DNA of 64,000 bases. Origin: Synechococcus sp. PCC 6312. GTDB lineage: Bacteria > Cyanobacteriota > Cyanobacteriia > Thermosynechococcales > Thermosynechococcaceae. The stretch is from positions 3,233,407-3,297,406 of the forward strand of contig NC_019680.1 of NCBI RefSeq assembly GCF_000316685.1, given 5' to 3'. Positions 1 to 9,097 of the stretch are shown here, piece by piece; the stretch's first letter is position 1, and each line of letters opens with the position of its first letter. A program made the position numbers and the translations under genes. The notes under the pieces were generated by a model. It was not told where the DNA came from. It was given only the letters and a program-made list of their open reading frames with translations, and did not search any database.

Positions 1-568
1 GCACGCCACATTCATAGGCTGTGGATAACAACGAGGTGTGGGGGCGATTCAGCTTAACTTCTACTTCCCGGACATATTGGCCCAAGAGATAATGAAATTC
101 CGCTGTCCCCATCCGCCGTTGAAAAGGAGCCGAGCGCAACACTTGTCGAATAAAGGCATCGGTTTCCAGGAGCACGTCATAGTCAAAAATAATGTCATAG
201 ATGCGAATTTGGCTCTCTTGACGCAGTTGGACATCATCCACAAACGGATGACTGGCGTATAAATCCATCCCCAAGGCGTAGTGAATGTCGTGATAGAGAT
301 TGGCTCCGGTGCTGATGATGTAGTCCACAAAGCCGGCCCGCAACAGGGGTGCTAAGGCGGAAATCCCCAGGCCGGTCGGAGTCATGGCCCCAGACAAACT
401 TAAGCCCACCGTCACACCGGGTTGAAAGACAGATTGGGTGAGTAACTGACAGGCTTCCCGTAACCGTCCAGAGTTGTAAGCGGTGAAATAGTTATTAATT
501 AAATCCACAACACTCACGTCAGCACTAATGGGAGTTGGGGTAATCGGTTGTGTAAAAGTTTGAGACAT
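1..568 (-). CDS. Deoxyhypusine synthase-like protein (5' part; runs off the window)
   Basis: The frame opens at ATG 568 after a good ribosome site (GGAGG nine bases upstream) and stays open to base 1, so the C-terminal part is outside the window. The first 189 residues include the stretches FTAYNSGRL, GAMTPTGLG, ISTGANLYHD and YDVLLETDAF, which fit the NAD-binding fold of the deoxyhypusine synthase family. Bacterial members usually make homospermidine or act on other polyamines rather than modifying eIF5A; which reaction applies here cannot be read from this part. The catalytic lysine region lies beyond the window edge. No partner gene is seen next to it. Confidence 0.85.
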   Translation of the reverse strand, partial: MSQTFTQPITPTPISADVSVVDLINNYFTAYNSGRLREACQLLTQSVFQPGVTVGLSLSGAMTPTGLGISALAPLLRAGFVDYIISTGANLYHDIHYALGMDLYASHPFVDDVQLRQESQIRIYDIIFDYDVLLETDAFIRQVLRSAPFQRRMGTAEFHYLLGQYVREVEVKLNRPHTSLLSTAYECGV

Positions 569-1023
569 GAAAAAAACCTCCAAAGGAATCGAGAACCAGG
601 CCTGTACCCTGAATTTTCCCGAACAACATTGAAATACAGTCCAACTAGAACGCTGTTACAATCAATTCTCGAAATACAACAGCAACTTAGAAGACTTAAT
701 TGACTGAAAACCTAGCTTGGGCAATGGGCAGTCATCTGCTACCCCTGACCGACCCAGTTTGTTGAAAAACGCTCAAACAAACCCGTAGTTGCAGGCCGAT
801 CAGGTGATACTGGGCCCCTCACAGCCATCTACCCAGGATAGGGTTGGGTCTGATAATCGCCGTTGTTGGAGGGCAACGGTTAAATCCCAGATCGTGAATC
901 GGATGTATCCCATCAGAGTCAAATTCAAATTTTTCACTGCTTTGCCTAGACGTGACACAGATGCGATACCACTATGACATAAATAGACTAAGTTTTACTA
1001 AGGTTCGAGCCAGTCAGACGGAT
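569..1023. other. Intergenic region without a recognisable gene
   Basis: About 455 bases between the start of the deoxyhypusine-synthase-like gene and the 3' end of the anti-sigma gene. It should hold the promoter of the former and the terminator of the latter. One short plus-strand open frame (789-977) has no similarity I recognise and no clear ribosome site, so I do not call it. No RNA gene was recognised. Confidence 0.4.
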
Positions 1024-1641
1024 TTAGGGTTGGGGGGAGGGACTCAAATCCAATGTCCGACGATCCAGGCCAGGTTCCGTCTGGGTAGAAACAGGAATCG
1101 CGACTGGGGGGCGATCTAAGGTCAGCATTAAGTTAGCCGTATTGTCCAAGTCTAAGTTATTTTGAGGTTGATAGAGATTACCGCTGGGAGTGGTTCTGAT
1201 GGCGGTTGGGGTCAAGTCGGCCGCTGCCGTTTCGTTTAAGGGGATGGGAGAGAGCAGGCCTGGAAAAATGCTGCTCAAGACTCCGACCAAAGCGGCTGCG
1301 GACACTGCACCAACCCCTGTCCAGGCCAAGAGGGTGCGGGGCCGATTTTGGGCTTTAGCAAGGACTTGATTGGCCAAGGTTTCCGCTGAAGTTGTCAGAG
1401 GACAAGGAGCCTGGTGCAAGCTCTGTTGTAGTTTCAGGAGGCGGTGGTAAAGATGCTGATAATCCGGTTCTGTGGCTAACCAGGCCTCGACTTGGGCCCG
1501 TTGGGCGGGTGTGACTTCCCCATCCAGGTAAGCACTGAGAAGTTCAAAGCGTTCTGCCTGGCTGCGGTCTGGGCTATTCGGCGGGGTGGATTTGGGGGAA
1601 AAGGGGGTCGGGCTGTCCATAGGGTTAGTGGGGGTAGGCAT
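1024..1641 (-). CDS. Anti-sigma factor, membrane-anchored (partner of the SigG-like sigma)
   Basis: A 205-residue protein encoded 22 bases downstream of the ECF sigma gene on the same strand, the usual sigma/anti-sigma order. The N-terminal part (about residues 30-85) has the helical anti-sigma domain pattern LLSAYLDGEVTPAQR, common in zf-HC2 type anti-sigma factors, but the zinc-binding His/Cys set is not evident. One hydrophobic segment (about 104-130, LLAWTGVGAVSAAALVG) is likely the single membrane span. The remaining C-terminal part is low-complexity and presumably on the other side of the membrane. The role, holding the sigma factor inactive until stress, is inferred from context. Confidence 0.75.
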   Translation of the reverse strand: MPTPTNPMDSPTPFSPKSTPPNSPDRSQAERFELLSAYLDGEVTPAQRAQVEAWLATEPDYQHLYHRLLKLQQSLHQAPCPLTTSAETLANQVLAKAQNRPRTLLAWTGVGAVSAAALVGVLSSIFPGLLSPIPLNETAAADLTPTAIRTTPSGNLYQPQNNLDLDNTANLMLTLDRPPVAIPVSTQTEPGLDRRTLDLSPSPQP

Positions 1642-1663
1642 TAGGAGTTAGCGGGAGGGAAAA

Positions 1664-2380
1664 TTAAAAGTTTTGAGCATCCAGATGGGGCTGAAGTTGG
1701 ACTTGGAGGCGGGCGCGGGCGCGAGCAATGCGAGATTTGACCGTTCCAAGAGAGACTCCGGTAATGGCGGCAATTTCTTCATAGGCCAGGCCGTCAATTT
1801 CCCGTAAAACAATGGTTGTCCGAAAGGACTCTGGCAGATCTGCGATGGCCTGGTGGAGTTGGGCGTAAAACTCATCCGTAGAAAGAACATCATCGGGACT
1901 GGGGTCTGCCGCCGCAATTTCCCAATTCATTTCCCCATCAGAGGTGACTAAGGGAGCATCTAGGGACAAGGGGGCCTGGTGGCGTTTGCGCTTACGCAGT
2001 TCATCATAGAAAAGATTGGTGGTAATTCGGCCCAGCCAACCCCGAAATTTATGGGGATCTTGCAGGCGTTTAATATTCCGATACACCCGAATCCAAACCT
2101 CCTGCACCAAATCTGCCCGGTCATCCCAATCCGGCGCCAGGTGATAGATAACCCGCTCCACGTGGGATTGGTGTCTTCGCAACAGTTCTGTAAAAGCAGC
2201 CCGATCCGGACTTAACCCGGCCTGGCAACGCAGGACTAAATCTGGATTTGCAAGTTTTGATACCGGAACAGCCACCCCAGAACAGGTCTCCTCTGCGAAC
2301 GAGCGAAGCTCTCCAGCGAGCGATCTTTGCTCTCCAACACCAGGCCAAGATAAGGAAATAGTAGAGGTCATGGCTGTCAT
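1664..2380 (-). CDS. sigG: ECF RNA polymerase sigma factor, SigG-like
   Basis: 238 residues. Sigma region 2 is seen at about residues 60-130 (FTELLRRHQSHVERV, DLVQEVWIRVYRNI, FRGWLGRITTN) and region 4 at about 175-230 (LPESFRTTIVLREIDGLAY, then the helix-turn-helix VSLGTVKSRIARARARL). Regions 1 and 3 are absent, as in group 3/ECF factors. In cyanobacteria this protein followed by a membrane anti-sigma is the SigG arrangement, tied to envelope or oxidative stress. The N-terminal 40 or so residues are poorly conserved in type, and ATG 2371 is an equally possible start because neither has a clear ribosome site. Confidence 0.85.
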   Translation of the reverse strand: MTAMTSTISLSWPGVGEQRSLAGELRSFAEETCSGVAVPVSKLANPDLVLRCQAGLSPDRAAFTELLRRHQSHVERVIYHLAPDWDDRADLVQEVWIRVYRNIKRLQDPHKFRGWLGRITTNLFYDELRKRKRHQAPLSLDAPLVTSDGEMNWEIAAADPSPDDVLSTDEFYAQLHQAIADLPESFRTTIVLREIDGLAYEEIAAITGVSLGTVKSRIARARARLQVQLQPHLDAQNF

Positions 2381-2506
2381 TAGTCTAGAGTAGGGTCAAT
2401 TTGTGCGGCCGGCCATCATCCCGAGGGCGAGCTACTTACTCAGACCGTCAAGAGCGGCAATTGTTCCCAGACCCAGCCCAAGAGTCACCCAGTCGCCCTC
2501 CGCTCA

Positions 2507-3634
2507 TTAACCATTTTTAACCCCTGGGGCCTGGGCTAAGAGGGCAGTAATAATCTTTTCGTTAGCTTTCGGAAACGGGTAATCAGGCAACTCTGCAACC
2601 GTCACCCAACGGACTTCCTCACAGGCTAGGGGTTGGGGGTCTCCCGATAGATACTGGCAGTGATGCACAACTAAGGTAACTTTGAAATGGCTATAGGCAT
2701 GATCCACCCGAATAAATTCATCTCCCACGGCAATCTCAATGCCAATTTCTTCTTGGATTTCCCGCTGGATACAGGCCGGAATTGTTTCGTTCGGTTCAAC
2801 TTTGCCCCCCGGAAATTCCCATAACCCCCCTAGTAACCCATCTGCGGGCCGCCGATCAATCAACACCTGTTCCTGAGGGTTCCAAATGACCGCAACACCA
2901 ATAATTTTGTGGGGAATTGGCTGACTGGGAATCGTCATGGGGAGTTTGCTAACCAGGTTTTCTTGATGGGCCTGGCAATAGTTTAACCAAGGACAGGCCT
3001 GGCAATGGGGATTTTTGGGTAGGCAGATCGTGGCCCCTAAATCCATCAAGGCCTGGTTAAATTCACGGGGGAAAGAGGGATCCAGGAGCGTGGTGGACAG
3101 TTGCCAAAGTAATTTTAGGACTTTTTGGGGAGGCTGTTTCACCGCATAGAGTCGGGCTAAAACCCGCTTAACATTGCCATCCAAAATGGGCTGGGGTTGA
3201 TTAAAGGCCGCGCTGAGAATTCCCCCAGCGGTGGTTTGACCAATACCCGGTAAGCCCATCACCAGTTCAATATCTTGGGGAAACTTGCCGTTGTATGACC
3301 TGAGAATTTTCTGGGCAGTGGTGTGTAAATTACGAGCGCGGGCGTAGTAGCCTAATCCTTGCCAGAGTTTGAGCACCTGTTGCTGACTGGCCTGGGCTAG
3401 AGTTTGGAGAGTTGGTAAAGCTTCTAGCCAACGTTGATAGTAGGGAATAACTGTTTGCACCTGGGTCTGCTGGAGCATGATTTCCGAAATCCAGATGGCA
3501 TATGGATCTTGAGTATTCCGCCACGGTAAATCTCGACCAAATTCAGCATACCAACCTAATAAGGCCTGGCGCAGTTGGGGAACTGGCAATAATGCGGAAC
3601 TGTAAAGTCCTGAACTATCTTTGACTATCGCCAT
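2507..3634 (-). CDS. mutY: A/G-specific adenine DNA glycosylase with NUDIX-like C-terminus
   Basis: 375 residues, a full-length MutY that removes adenine mispaired with 8-oxoguanine. The catalytic Glu51 lies in SEIMLQQTQ, the helix-hairpin-helix is GLPGIGQTTAGG (about 127-138), the catalytic Asp152 is in LDGNVKRVLA, and the iron-sulfur cysteines are C204, C211, C214 and C220 (spacing 6-2-5). The C-terminal domain from about residue 240 carries a complete-looking NUDIX box (GGKVEPNE, then REIQEEIGIEI), so this may also recall MutT-like 8-oxo-dGTP recognition. It is flanked by unrelated genes and probably transcribed alone. Confidence 0.95.
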   Translation of the reverse strand: MAIVKDSSGLYSSALLPVPQLRQALLGWYAEFGRDLPWRNTQDPYAIWISEIMLQQTQVQTVIPYYQRWLEALPTLQTLAQASQQQVLKLWQGLGYYARARNLHTTAQKILRSYNGKFPQDIELVMGLPGIGQTTAGGILSAAFNQPQPILDGNVKRVLARLYAVKQPPQKVLKLLWQLSTTLLDPSFPREFNQALMDLGATICLPKNPHCQACPWLNYCQAHQENLVSKLPMTIPSQPIPHKIIGVAVIWNPQEQVLIDRRPADGLLGGLWEFPGGKVEPNETIPACIQREIQEEIGIEIAVGDEFIRVDHAYSHFKVTLVVHHCQYLSGDPQPLACEEVRWVTVAELPDYPFPKANEKIITALLAQAPGVKNG

Positions 3635-3756
3635 CCACTCACTTGAAATCTCAGGCTTACCTCAATATAGTCATTTCTGCCAAAACTGAGACATTCAAGA
3701 GTACCACCCGTAACAGTTATTTTTGTGTTTCACTCCTAAGCAAAATAACTATCCAT

Positions 3757-4071
3757 CTAGAGTTCATGACTATTGGCTAAGGACTGTTCCATTTTTAGAC
3801 GCTGTTCAGCTCCCCGGAGGAAATAACCGCTCATCAAGGCAGTGGCTAGGAGTCGGCCAAGGTTTTCTCGATTCGTGGTGATGGTGACATCAAATTCCTG
3901 GGGAGGTAAATGACCGAGCAAACTCATGATGTGTTGATCCATTAGGGCCATCACTTCTGGCGAACTTGGGCGAGACATCCGGGACACGGTTTCCTGATCA
4001 AGACCTTGGAGATAGTCACTTAAGCTAATTGGGGTCGCGGGGTCGGACATGGAATTTAAGAATTGATCCAT
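3757..4071 (-). CDS. DUF760 family protein
   Basis: A small soluble protein of about 104 residues beginning MDQFLNSMSDP. The pattern PEVMALMDQHIMSLLGHLP and ITTNRENLGRLLATALMSGYFLRGAEQRL matches the DUF760 family of cyanobacteria and chloroplasts, whose biochemical role is unknown. The frame is open up to an earlier start at 4092, but AAGGA lies about ten bases upstream of ATG 4071, so I prefer that start. No operon partner is evident. Confidence 0.8.
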   Translation of the reverse strand: MDQFLNSMSDPATPISLSDYLQGLDQETVSRMSRPSSPEVMALMDQHIMSLLGHLPPQEFDVTITTNRENLGRLLATALMSGYFLRGAEQRLKMEQSLANSHEL

Positions 4072-4233
4072 AAGATAGCCATCCTTCTGCAATCTTAGCC
4101 CTAGTTTTGGCTTAACCCTACTTTAACAAGTGCAGCGACAGGGCCTGGGGGGATAAAACCATAGAAACGTTGACGGTTTTCCGATCCATAAATGTTTCCT
4201 ACAGCAAATCAGAATATTCCTCCAGCAGAGTTA

Positions 4234-4560
4234 TCATGTCTCGGAGTCGCTGTTTACTTCGGGCACTGGGGGCAAGTTGGCATCCCATGATTGCTGCAAG
4301 GCATTTAGTTTGGAGTCGAGTTCGATAAGCCGCTCGATCTCGCTCTCTTGCTGCAATTTCTCTTGTTTCAATAGCAGTTTCTCTTGTCTCAATAGCAATT
4401 TCTCGTGCTTCAGTCTCTCGATATCGGCGTTGATGTCCAGCGTGCCACTCAAGGCCGAGATTAACCACCAAAGCCGTTGTTGCAGCGAGGAAAGTCCAGA
4501 AGCTCCATTGGAGTTAGGTGAGGGGGAAACGGGTGATGGGGATAGATTCGGAGTTGCCAT
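4234..4560 (-). CDS. Hypothetical coiled-coil protein
   Basis: 108 residues starting MATPNLSPSPVSP after GAGG four bases upstream of the ATG. A hydrophobic stretch (LQQRLWWLISALSGTL, about 26-41) is followed by a charged repetitive helix (KLLLRQEKLLLKQEKLQQE, about 53-71) likely to form a coiled coil. The repeats come from imperfect 21-bp units in the DNA, which also keep a second minus-strand frame open (4199-4471). I chose this frame on its start codon and ribosome site. Function unknown; not assigned to a family. Confidence 0.5.
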   Translation of the reverse strand: MATPNLSPSPVSPSPNSNGASGLSSLQQRLWWLISALSGTLDINADIERLKHEKLLLRQEKLLLKQEKLQQESEIERLIELDSKLNALQQSWDANLPPVPEVNSDSET

Positions 4561-4798
4561 AAAACCTCAATAGTGCAGTCAGAGCAAATAAAAATGTGGT
4601 CAGGGCGCGGGGCAGTAGTTCGAGAAAACTGATCATTCCCCTAGTTTACAAAAGCTAAATATCCGCTGTGGGTTCTGAGATGTTGATCAGGCCTGGTCGC
4701 TATAATTTGGAGGGTTGTTGTGTTGAATACACTGGTTTGATTTGTTTGTTAGAGCTTTGCTCGATCGATCGTTGCAATCCTTTAGCATAGGGATTTTC

Positions 4799-5533
4799 AT
4801 GACTCCAGGCCCCGTTGTTTTAATTACTGGTACCGATACAGAGGTGGGTAAAACCTGGGTAACTTCAGCCCTATTTGCCTATTTCCAAGCCCATGCCCCT
4901 AAGCTGAGAGTCGCACTGTTCAAACCCTTGCAATCTGGAGCAGTGGGAGACCAAGAGCACTATCATTGGTTATTTGACTTAGAGCAATCCCCCGCAGAGG
5001 TTAATCCCGTCTCATTCCAGGCCCCCTTAGCTCCTCCCTTAGCGGCGGCCCTAGAAAATAAAGAGATTGATTTAGCTCCCATTTGGCAAACCCTGCAACA
5101 TCTCCGGGCCAATTACGATTTAGTCCTCATGGAAGGCATTGGCGGCTTAGGGTCTCCGATTACCTGGGAATGGACAGTGGCAGATTTGGTCGGGGCCTGG
5201 CGAATTCCGATTGTGTTAGTTGTTCCCGTTAGGTTAGGGGCGATGGGACAAGCGGTGGCAAACCTAGCATTGGCAAGAGAGAAAAAACTCACTGTCCGAG
5301 GCCTGATCCGGAATTGCCTGACTCCTTGCACCGATATGCAACTTGCACAATGGGCTAATCCAGAGCTTTTAGAAACCTTAACCCATCGGCCCGTACTGGG
5401 GACATTACCCTATTTAGGAAAGAATGTAGAAAAAGATGACATCCCCACGCTTGCCAATGCGGCGGCAAATTTACAGTTAGAAGCCCTCTTTCCCGAAATC
5501 CTAGGGACAGGCCTGGAGCTTCATCATCTCTAA
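4799..5533 (+). CDS. bioD: ATP-dependent dethiobiotin synthetase
   Basis: Closes the ureido ring of dethiobiotin from 7,8-diaminopelargonate, CO2 and ATP. The P-loop TGTDTEVGKTWV stands at residues 11-22, where it belongs if translation starts at ATG 4799; the frame extends further upstream to 4742, but those 19 residues are not typical. FKPLQSG (about 42-48) and the MEGIGGLGSP loop (about 111-120) match BioD. About 244 residues, the normal size. It converges with dacB on the other strand and the two coding regions overlap by 33 bases at their 3' ends. No other biotin gene is nearby. Confidence 0.93.
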   Translation: MTPGPVVLITGTDTEVGKTWVTSALFAYFQAHAPKLRVALFKPLQSGAVGDQEHYHWLFDLEQSPAEVNPVSFQAPLAPPLAAALENKEIDLAPIWQTLQHLRANYDLVLMEGIGGLGSPITWEWTVADLVGAWRIPIVLVVPVRLGAMGQAVANLALAREKKLTVRGLIRNCLTPCTDMQLAQWANPELLETLTHRPVLGTLPYLGKNVEKDDIPTLANAAANLQLEALFPEILGTGLELHHL

Positions 5534-6922
5534 AGCAATTCGATCCAGACGTGGGCGTAAACTACTCCCTTCGACATTGCTTTGATTGACAACAATACTG
5601 AACACCAAAGGCGAGAAATTCGGGGGATAGGCATAGCCGGATAAGGCAGCAACACCCTCTAAGGTTCCTGTTTTTGCCCAGATAGTTCCTTGAGCAATCG
5701 TATTCTTAAAGCGGTTTTTGAGGGTTCCATTAACTCCGGCCTGGGGTAAAGAGTTTTGAAAGACTGGCCAGTAGGGCTGCAATCGCTGCATCTGGAGGAG
5801 TTGGATGAGAGCTTGTGGAGTCACCCAGTTAGCTCGCGATAACCCAGAACCATCTTCAAGATGATAGCTATTTGATGCCAGGCCCCAGGTGCTTAAAATT
5901 TGTGTGATTTGACTAGGTTGAATAGTTGCGGTGACTTGCTTCAGGGTTTCGGCGTAAAAATTATCACTCTGGCGGTTGGTCTGGTTAATTAGCTCTGTTA
6001 AAGGCGGCGATGACAAGCTATACAAACGTTGTCCCATTGGCCGGCTGGGGCTGTTTTGAATCTGGACGCGGTTGATCTGAATCCCGACTCGGCTTAGGGC
6101 AGCCCGCCACTGATTGAGGATATAAGGATAGGGATTGAGCAATGGGATATCCACAGGTTCTGGTTCGCTGCCGACTCGGAGTTGCCCCATAACCCGGACA
6201 ATTTTCTTCGCTTCATCTAATTTGGTGTCAATAAACTCCTCATCGGAGGTTGCCACAGTCCGGGTTTGATTAACAATCTGCCAGTCCTGACTTAGTTCCG
6301 GGTATGTCCAGGCCAGGTGGAGAGGTTTATTTAATTCTTGGGGAGTAACAACTAACGGTAAAGCATTACGATTCAAGGCCAAGCGGGTAATTGGGGCAAT
6401 TTCACCATCGGCAACATCAGCTAAAGACCAAGTCGGATTCAAGGGCGGATCGGCAAAAGGCAGACTGGTGATCTCAAGAGTGTCAATGTGGCGAATTCCC
6501 TGCTGCCAGAGAGATTGGGCCATTTTTTCTAGATCAGAAGTCTTCAAGCTCGGATCTCCTCCTCCCACCAATCGCACCCAGGCCCAATCTGCTCCTGCAC
6601 CTTCTCCAAAAACCTGTGTAGATAGCTGATAATTCGGGCCAAATTGAGCCAGAGTTGCGGCCGTTGTAATCAGTTTGAGATTAGATGCGACTAAAAACCG
6701 CTGATTGCTCTTGTAGGTATAGAGCCAGTCGGGAGTCCTGCTGCCATTGGGATCATTCAGAGTCGTAATTGCAATTCCCCACTGTCCCTGAGCATAGGCG
6801 GGTGTGGTTACTAAGGCATCCAGATTCTTTGATAAATTAGCAGGACAAATGGCCCAGATTGGGGTCGGAACCAAAACAAGGAAAGGCAGCCCTACCAGAA
6901 TTTCAGCCCATTTGCTCAACAT
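5501..6922 (-). CDS. dacB: D-alanyl-D-alanine carboxypeptidase/endopeptidase (PBP4, S13 family)
   Basis: 473 residues with an N-terminal signal-like segment (VGLPFLVLVPTPIWA), so the enzyme should act in the periplasm on peptidoglycan. The three active-site motifs of S13 peptidases are visible: SNLK (the SxxK serine, in FLVASNLKLITTAA, about residue 80), SDN (in RQSDNFYAE) and KTG (in WAKTGTLEGVAALSGY). VGGGDPSL and DGSGLSRANWVTP are further family landmarks. It lies 12 bases downstream of the pentapeptide-repeat gene on the same strand, so the two may be co-transcribed. Its 3' end overlaps that of bioD. Confidence 0.92.
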   Translation of the reverse strand: MLSKWAEILVGLPFLVLVPTPIWAICPANLSKNLDALVTTPAYAQGQWGIAITTLNDPNGSRTPDWLYTYKSNQRFLVASNLKLITTAATLAQFGPNYQLSTQVFGEGAGADWAWVRLVGGGDPSLKTSDLEKMAQSLWQQGIRHIDTLEITSLPFADPPLNPTWSLADVADGEIAPITRLALNRNALPLVVTPQELNKPLHLAWTYPELSQDWQIVNQTRTVATSDEEFIDTKLDEAKKIVRVMGQLRVGSEPEPVDIPLLNPYPYILNQWRAALSRVGIQINRVQIQNSPSRPMGQRLYSLSSPPLTELINQTNRQSDNFYAETLKQVTATIQPSQITQILSTWGLASNSYHLEDGSGLSRANWVTPQALIQLLQMQRLQPYWPVFQNSLPQAGVNGTLKNRFKNTIAQGTIWAKTGTLEGVAALSGYAYPPNFSPLVFSIVVNQSNVEGSSLRPRLDRIALEMMKLQACP

Positions 6923-6934
6923 TTTTGATAGGAG

Positions 6935-7489
6935 TTAATGAAACATCAGACGATAGGGCATTTTCGGTTGATAGGCTCCCTCTAAGTTCACCTGGGTCAA
7001 ATTAGCACGATTCAAACGGGCAAATAAGAGATTGGTTTGTTCTAAGTTGGCCTGCTGAAAATTGGCCTGGCGTAAATCTGTATATTGCAAATCGGCTCCG
7101 GCTAAATCCGCGCCTTGAAAATTGGCCTGGTTGAAGAGGGAATGCCGCAGGGAAGCCATGATCAGTTTGGTTTGGCTTAGGTTGGCCTGGCGAAGGTTTG
7201 TCCGATCCATATACACCGCCGTCAGGTTTGCCCCGCTCAAGTTAACTCCTTGCAAGTTGGCCTGGGTGAGAACCGCATTGCTCAAGTCTGCCCCACTGAG
7301 GTTGGCATTAGTTAAGTTGGCCCCTGACAGGTTGTAGCCTTTTAAGTCAGCCCCACTCAAATCGCAACTAGGGCAAGTATTGGTTGTCAGCAATTGGGCC
7401 ACATGATCCGGGTTAGCAGCCAGAACATTACTACTCCAGGCCAGGCCAATGCCCAATACCTCAATCACCTTAATGGCAAACCCTTTCAT
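6935..7489 (-). CDS. Exported pentapeptide-repeat protein
   Basis: About 184 residues starting MKGFAIKVIEV; the open frame extends to 7516 but the later ATG gives a clean signal peptide ending near VLAAN. After a CPSCDLSGADL segment follow roughly 20 pentapeptide units of the A(N/D)LxX type (GANLTNANLSGADLSNAVL and so on), which should form a right-handed beta-helix. The two cysteines in NTCPSCDL are a common lead-in in cyanobacterial members. Function unknown. It precedes dacB by 12 bases on the same strand. Confidence 0.85.
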   Translation of the reverse strand: MKGFAIKVIEVLGIGLAWSSNVLAANPDHVAQLLTTNTCPSCDLSGADLKGYNLSGANLTNANLSGADLSNAVLTQANLQGVNLSGANLTAVYMDRTNLRQANLSQTKLIMASLRHSLFNQANFQGADLAGADLQYTDLRQANFQQANLEQTNLLFARLNRANLTQVNLEGAYQPKMPYRLMFH

Positions 7490-7623
7490 CTCACACCTCA
7501 TCCTGTCCTGTGGCAAACTGCTTCACCCTATTATTTAATCTCAATTTCCTAGTTTCGTCAGGCAATCCGGCCAGAATCTTAACTGGGGTAAGACCTGTCT
7601 AATTTTATGCTAGTACAAAAATT

Positions 7624-8061
7624 TTAAACTAGCTCAATGGGTCGCTCCAACACCGCTGCAATGTTGTAGGGGCAATCTTTCGGAAAATCTAAATTTGTTT
7701 CTTTGTATGCATCCAAGCGAGCGTTTTCATAGACCTCTGCAACCCACTCATCAGTTAAATAACGCTTTAGGACAGGGCTGTCTTTAAGATAAAACCGGAT
7801 GTTATTGCGTTCCCGTTGAATAGTCACCTGCCAGCTTCGAGAGCGTCTTTGGGGTTGATATTCCCACTTGAGGAGATGATGCACAATCAACCGGAGACTA
7901 CTTAACAAGCGATCCCGCTCCCGTTTTGACAAATCCCGCACCTCCTCCACCAAGTTTTCAATATCTAACTCGGTAAATCGACCCTGGGCCAATAAATCAG
8001 CCATCGTTTCTGCCCAGAGGCCAAAATCCTGCTCATACAATGGTTTACTTGACTCTCCCAT
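7624..8061 (-). CDS. DUF29 family protein
   Basis: 145 residues. LYEQDFGLWAETMADLLAQGRFTELDIENLVEEV at the N-terminus and LLIHHLLKWEYQP-type and SW-rich central segments (here LIVHHLLKWEYQPQRRSRSW) identify the DUF29 family, which is abundant in cyanobacteria and has no established role. The C-terminal part (YKETNLDFPKDCPY) is also typical. No partner gene is evident. Confidence 0.88.
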   Translation of the reverse strand: MGESSKPLYEQDFGLWAETMADLLAQGRFTELDIENLVEEVRDLSKRERDRLLSSLRLIVHHLLKWEYQPQRRSRSWQVTIQRERNNIRFYLKDSPVLKRYLTDEWVAEVYENARLDAYKETNLDFPKDCPYNIAAVLERPIELV

Positions 8062-8121
8062 TTTGGTAATCCGTTATGGTTTCCTGATGGTTGCTAATTT
8101 GCTAATTTTAGATAGTCCTGA

Positions 8122-8751
8122 CTATGAGCGTTTAGATTGGCCTAACTCTTTTTTGAGTCGCTCTAACTCGGATAGAAGGGAATTACTTTGTAGTTTTTGG
8201 GGTGGCCCAACATCTGGGGCCGATGACTCGGTTGTTTGCTGCACTGGCTGAGTGGTTTTAGGCTTTGAGGGTTTCCGTCTGTTGCCAATGGCTTCCCTAA
8301 TAAGGTATTCAGATTGGAAAAAGAAGGCCCCAAACACTAGCCCAATGGTCAGAATCATCCCAATCTCTTGATCTGTGTAGTGGCAATAGGAAGAATAATA
8401 GCGAAAATATCGACTGCAGGACGCAAGAGCAAAGGGTGACATCACCAGAAAGGTTAGGATACTTCCCACGATGATCGCTGTTCCCTCATACCAAGATGAC
8501 CACCGGGGAAACCAGCCAGGGAGTTGACGGCGGAATAGGGACTTATGAACTACTGCCAGAAAAAAGATGGGGATGATTAGCCCTACCAATGCCCCAATGG
8601 CTAGGGGGGCGGGATGCTTGATTGATCCAGAAACTATTGCAGCCATAGAAGTAGTGGCGATCATGGCATAAACCACCACCATCACAAAAAACAAAGCCAG
8701 CCCAGAGCGTATCCAGTTGACAGGGTATGGAATCCAACGGGGCCATCTCAT
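8122..8751 (-). CDS. Hypothetical multi-pass membrane protein
   Basis: 209 residues with four hydrophobic segments (about 15-38, 48-68, 88-110 and 128-150) and a charged cytoplasmic-looking tail containing a short coiled coil (SLLSELERLKKELGQ). Four cysteines or tyrosine-rich residues lie in the loop CSRYFRYYSSYCHY. I do not recognise a family. It ends about 60 bases upstream of the DUF29 gene on the same strand, so a shared transcript is possible. Confidence 0.7.
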   Translation of the reverse strand: MRWPRWIPYPVNWIRSGLALFFVMVVVYAMIATTSMAAIVSGSIKHPAPLAIGALVGLIIPIFFLAVVHKSLFRRQLPGWFPRWSSWYEGTAIIVGSILTFLVMSPFALASCSRYFRYYSSYCHYTDQEIGMILTIGLVFGAFFFQSEYLIREAIGNRRKPSKPKTTQPVQQTTESSAPDVGPPQKLQSNSLLSELERLKKELGQSKRS

Positions 8752-9097
8752 GATTTAAGACCCAATAGCTACCGGTTCAAGACGACCATGAGCAGCCTTA
8801 GCAATTTTTGCAATCTGTTTAAGTGGTCAATTATTGATCCGACTAATTATGAAAGGTTAACCACAACGCCGTTTTACCGCAGTTTATGACCTGGGATGAA
8901 CCAGGTGGGAACGCTGGCATCGGCTTAAAGTTTCTGGCAACTAAGACCAGTGTACCGCCACCAATGGATTTGGCTCCCGTTGTTTTAAGTTATAGATCAA
9001 AAAACGATATTGGCAGTCACCAACGCCGCAGTCAAACCTATGGGCTATTTTAACAGAGGTTACTGGGCTGACAAGTCTCTGGTTGTCGTGGCGACCG
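8752..9097. other. Intergenic region without a recognisable gene
   Basis: About 345 bases between the ROK kinase gene and the membrane-protein gene. An imperfect inverted repeat around 8888-8911 (CCTGGGATGAACCAGGTGGG) could form a short hairpin, but it is not followed by a T-run. Nothing else was recognised. Confidence 0.3.

Noticed and set aside
789-977. Plus-strand open frame of 62 residues in the first intergenic gap
   Set aside because: No ribosome site and no recognisable protein pattern.
4199-4471. Second minus-strand frame of the repeat-containing gene
   Set aside because: Lacks a ribosome site; the overlapping frame from ATG 4560 has one. Kept only as a note.
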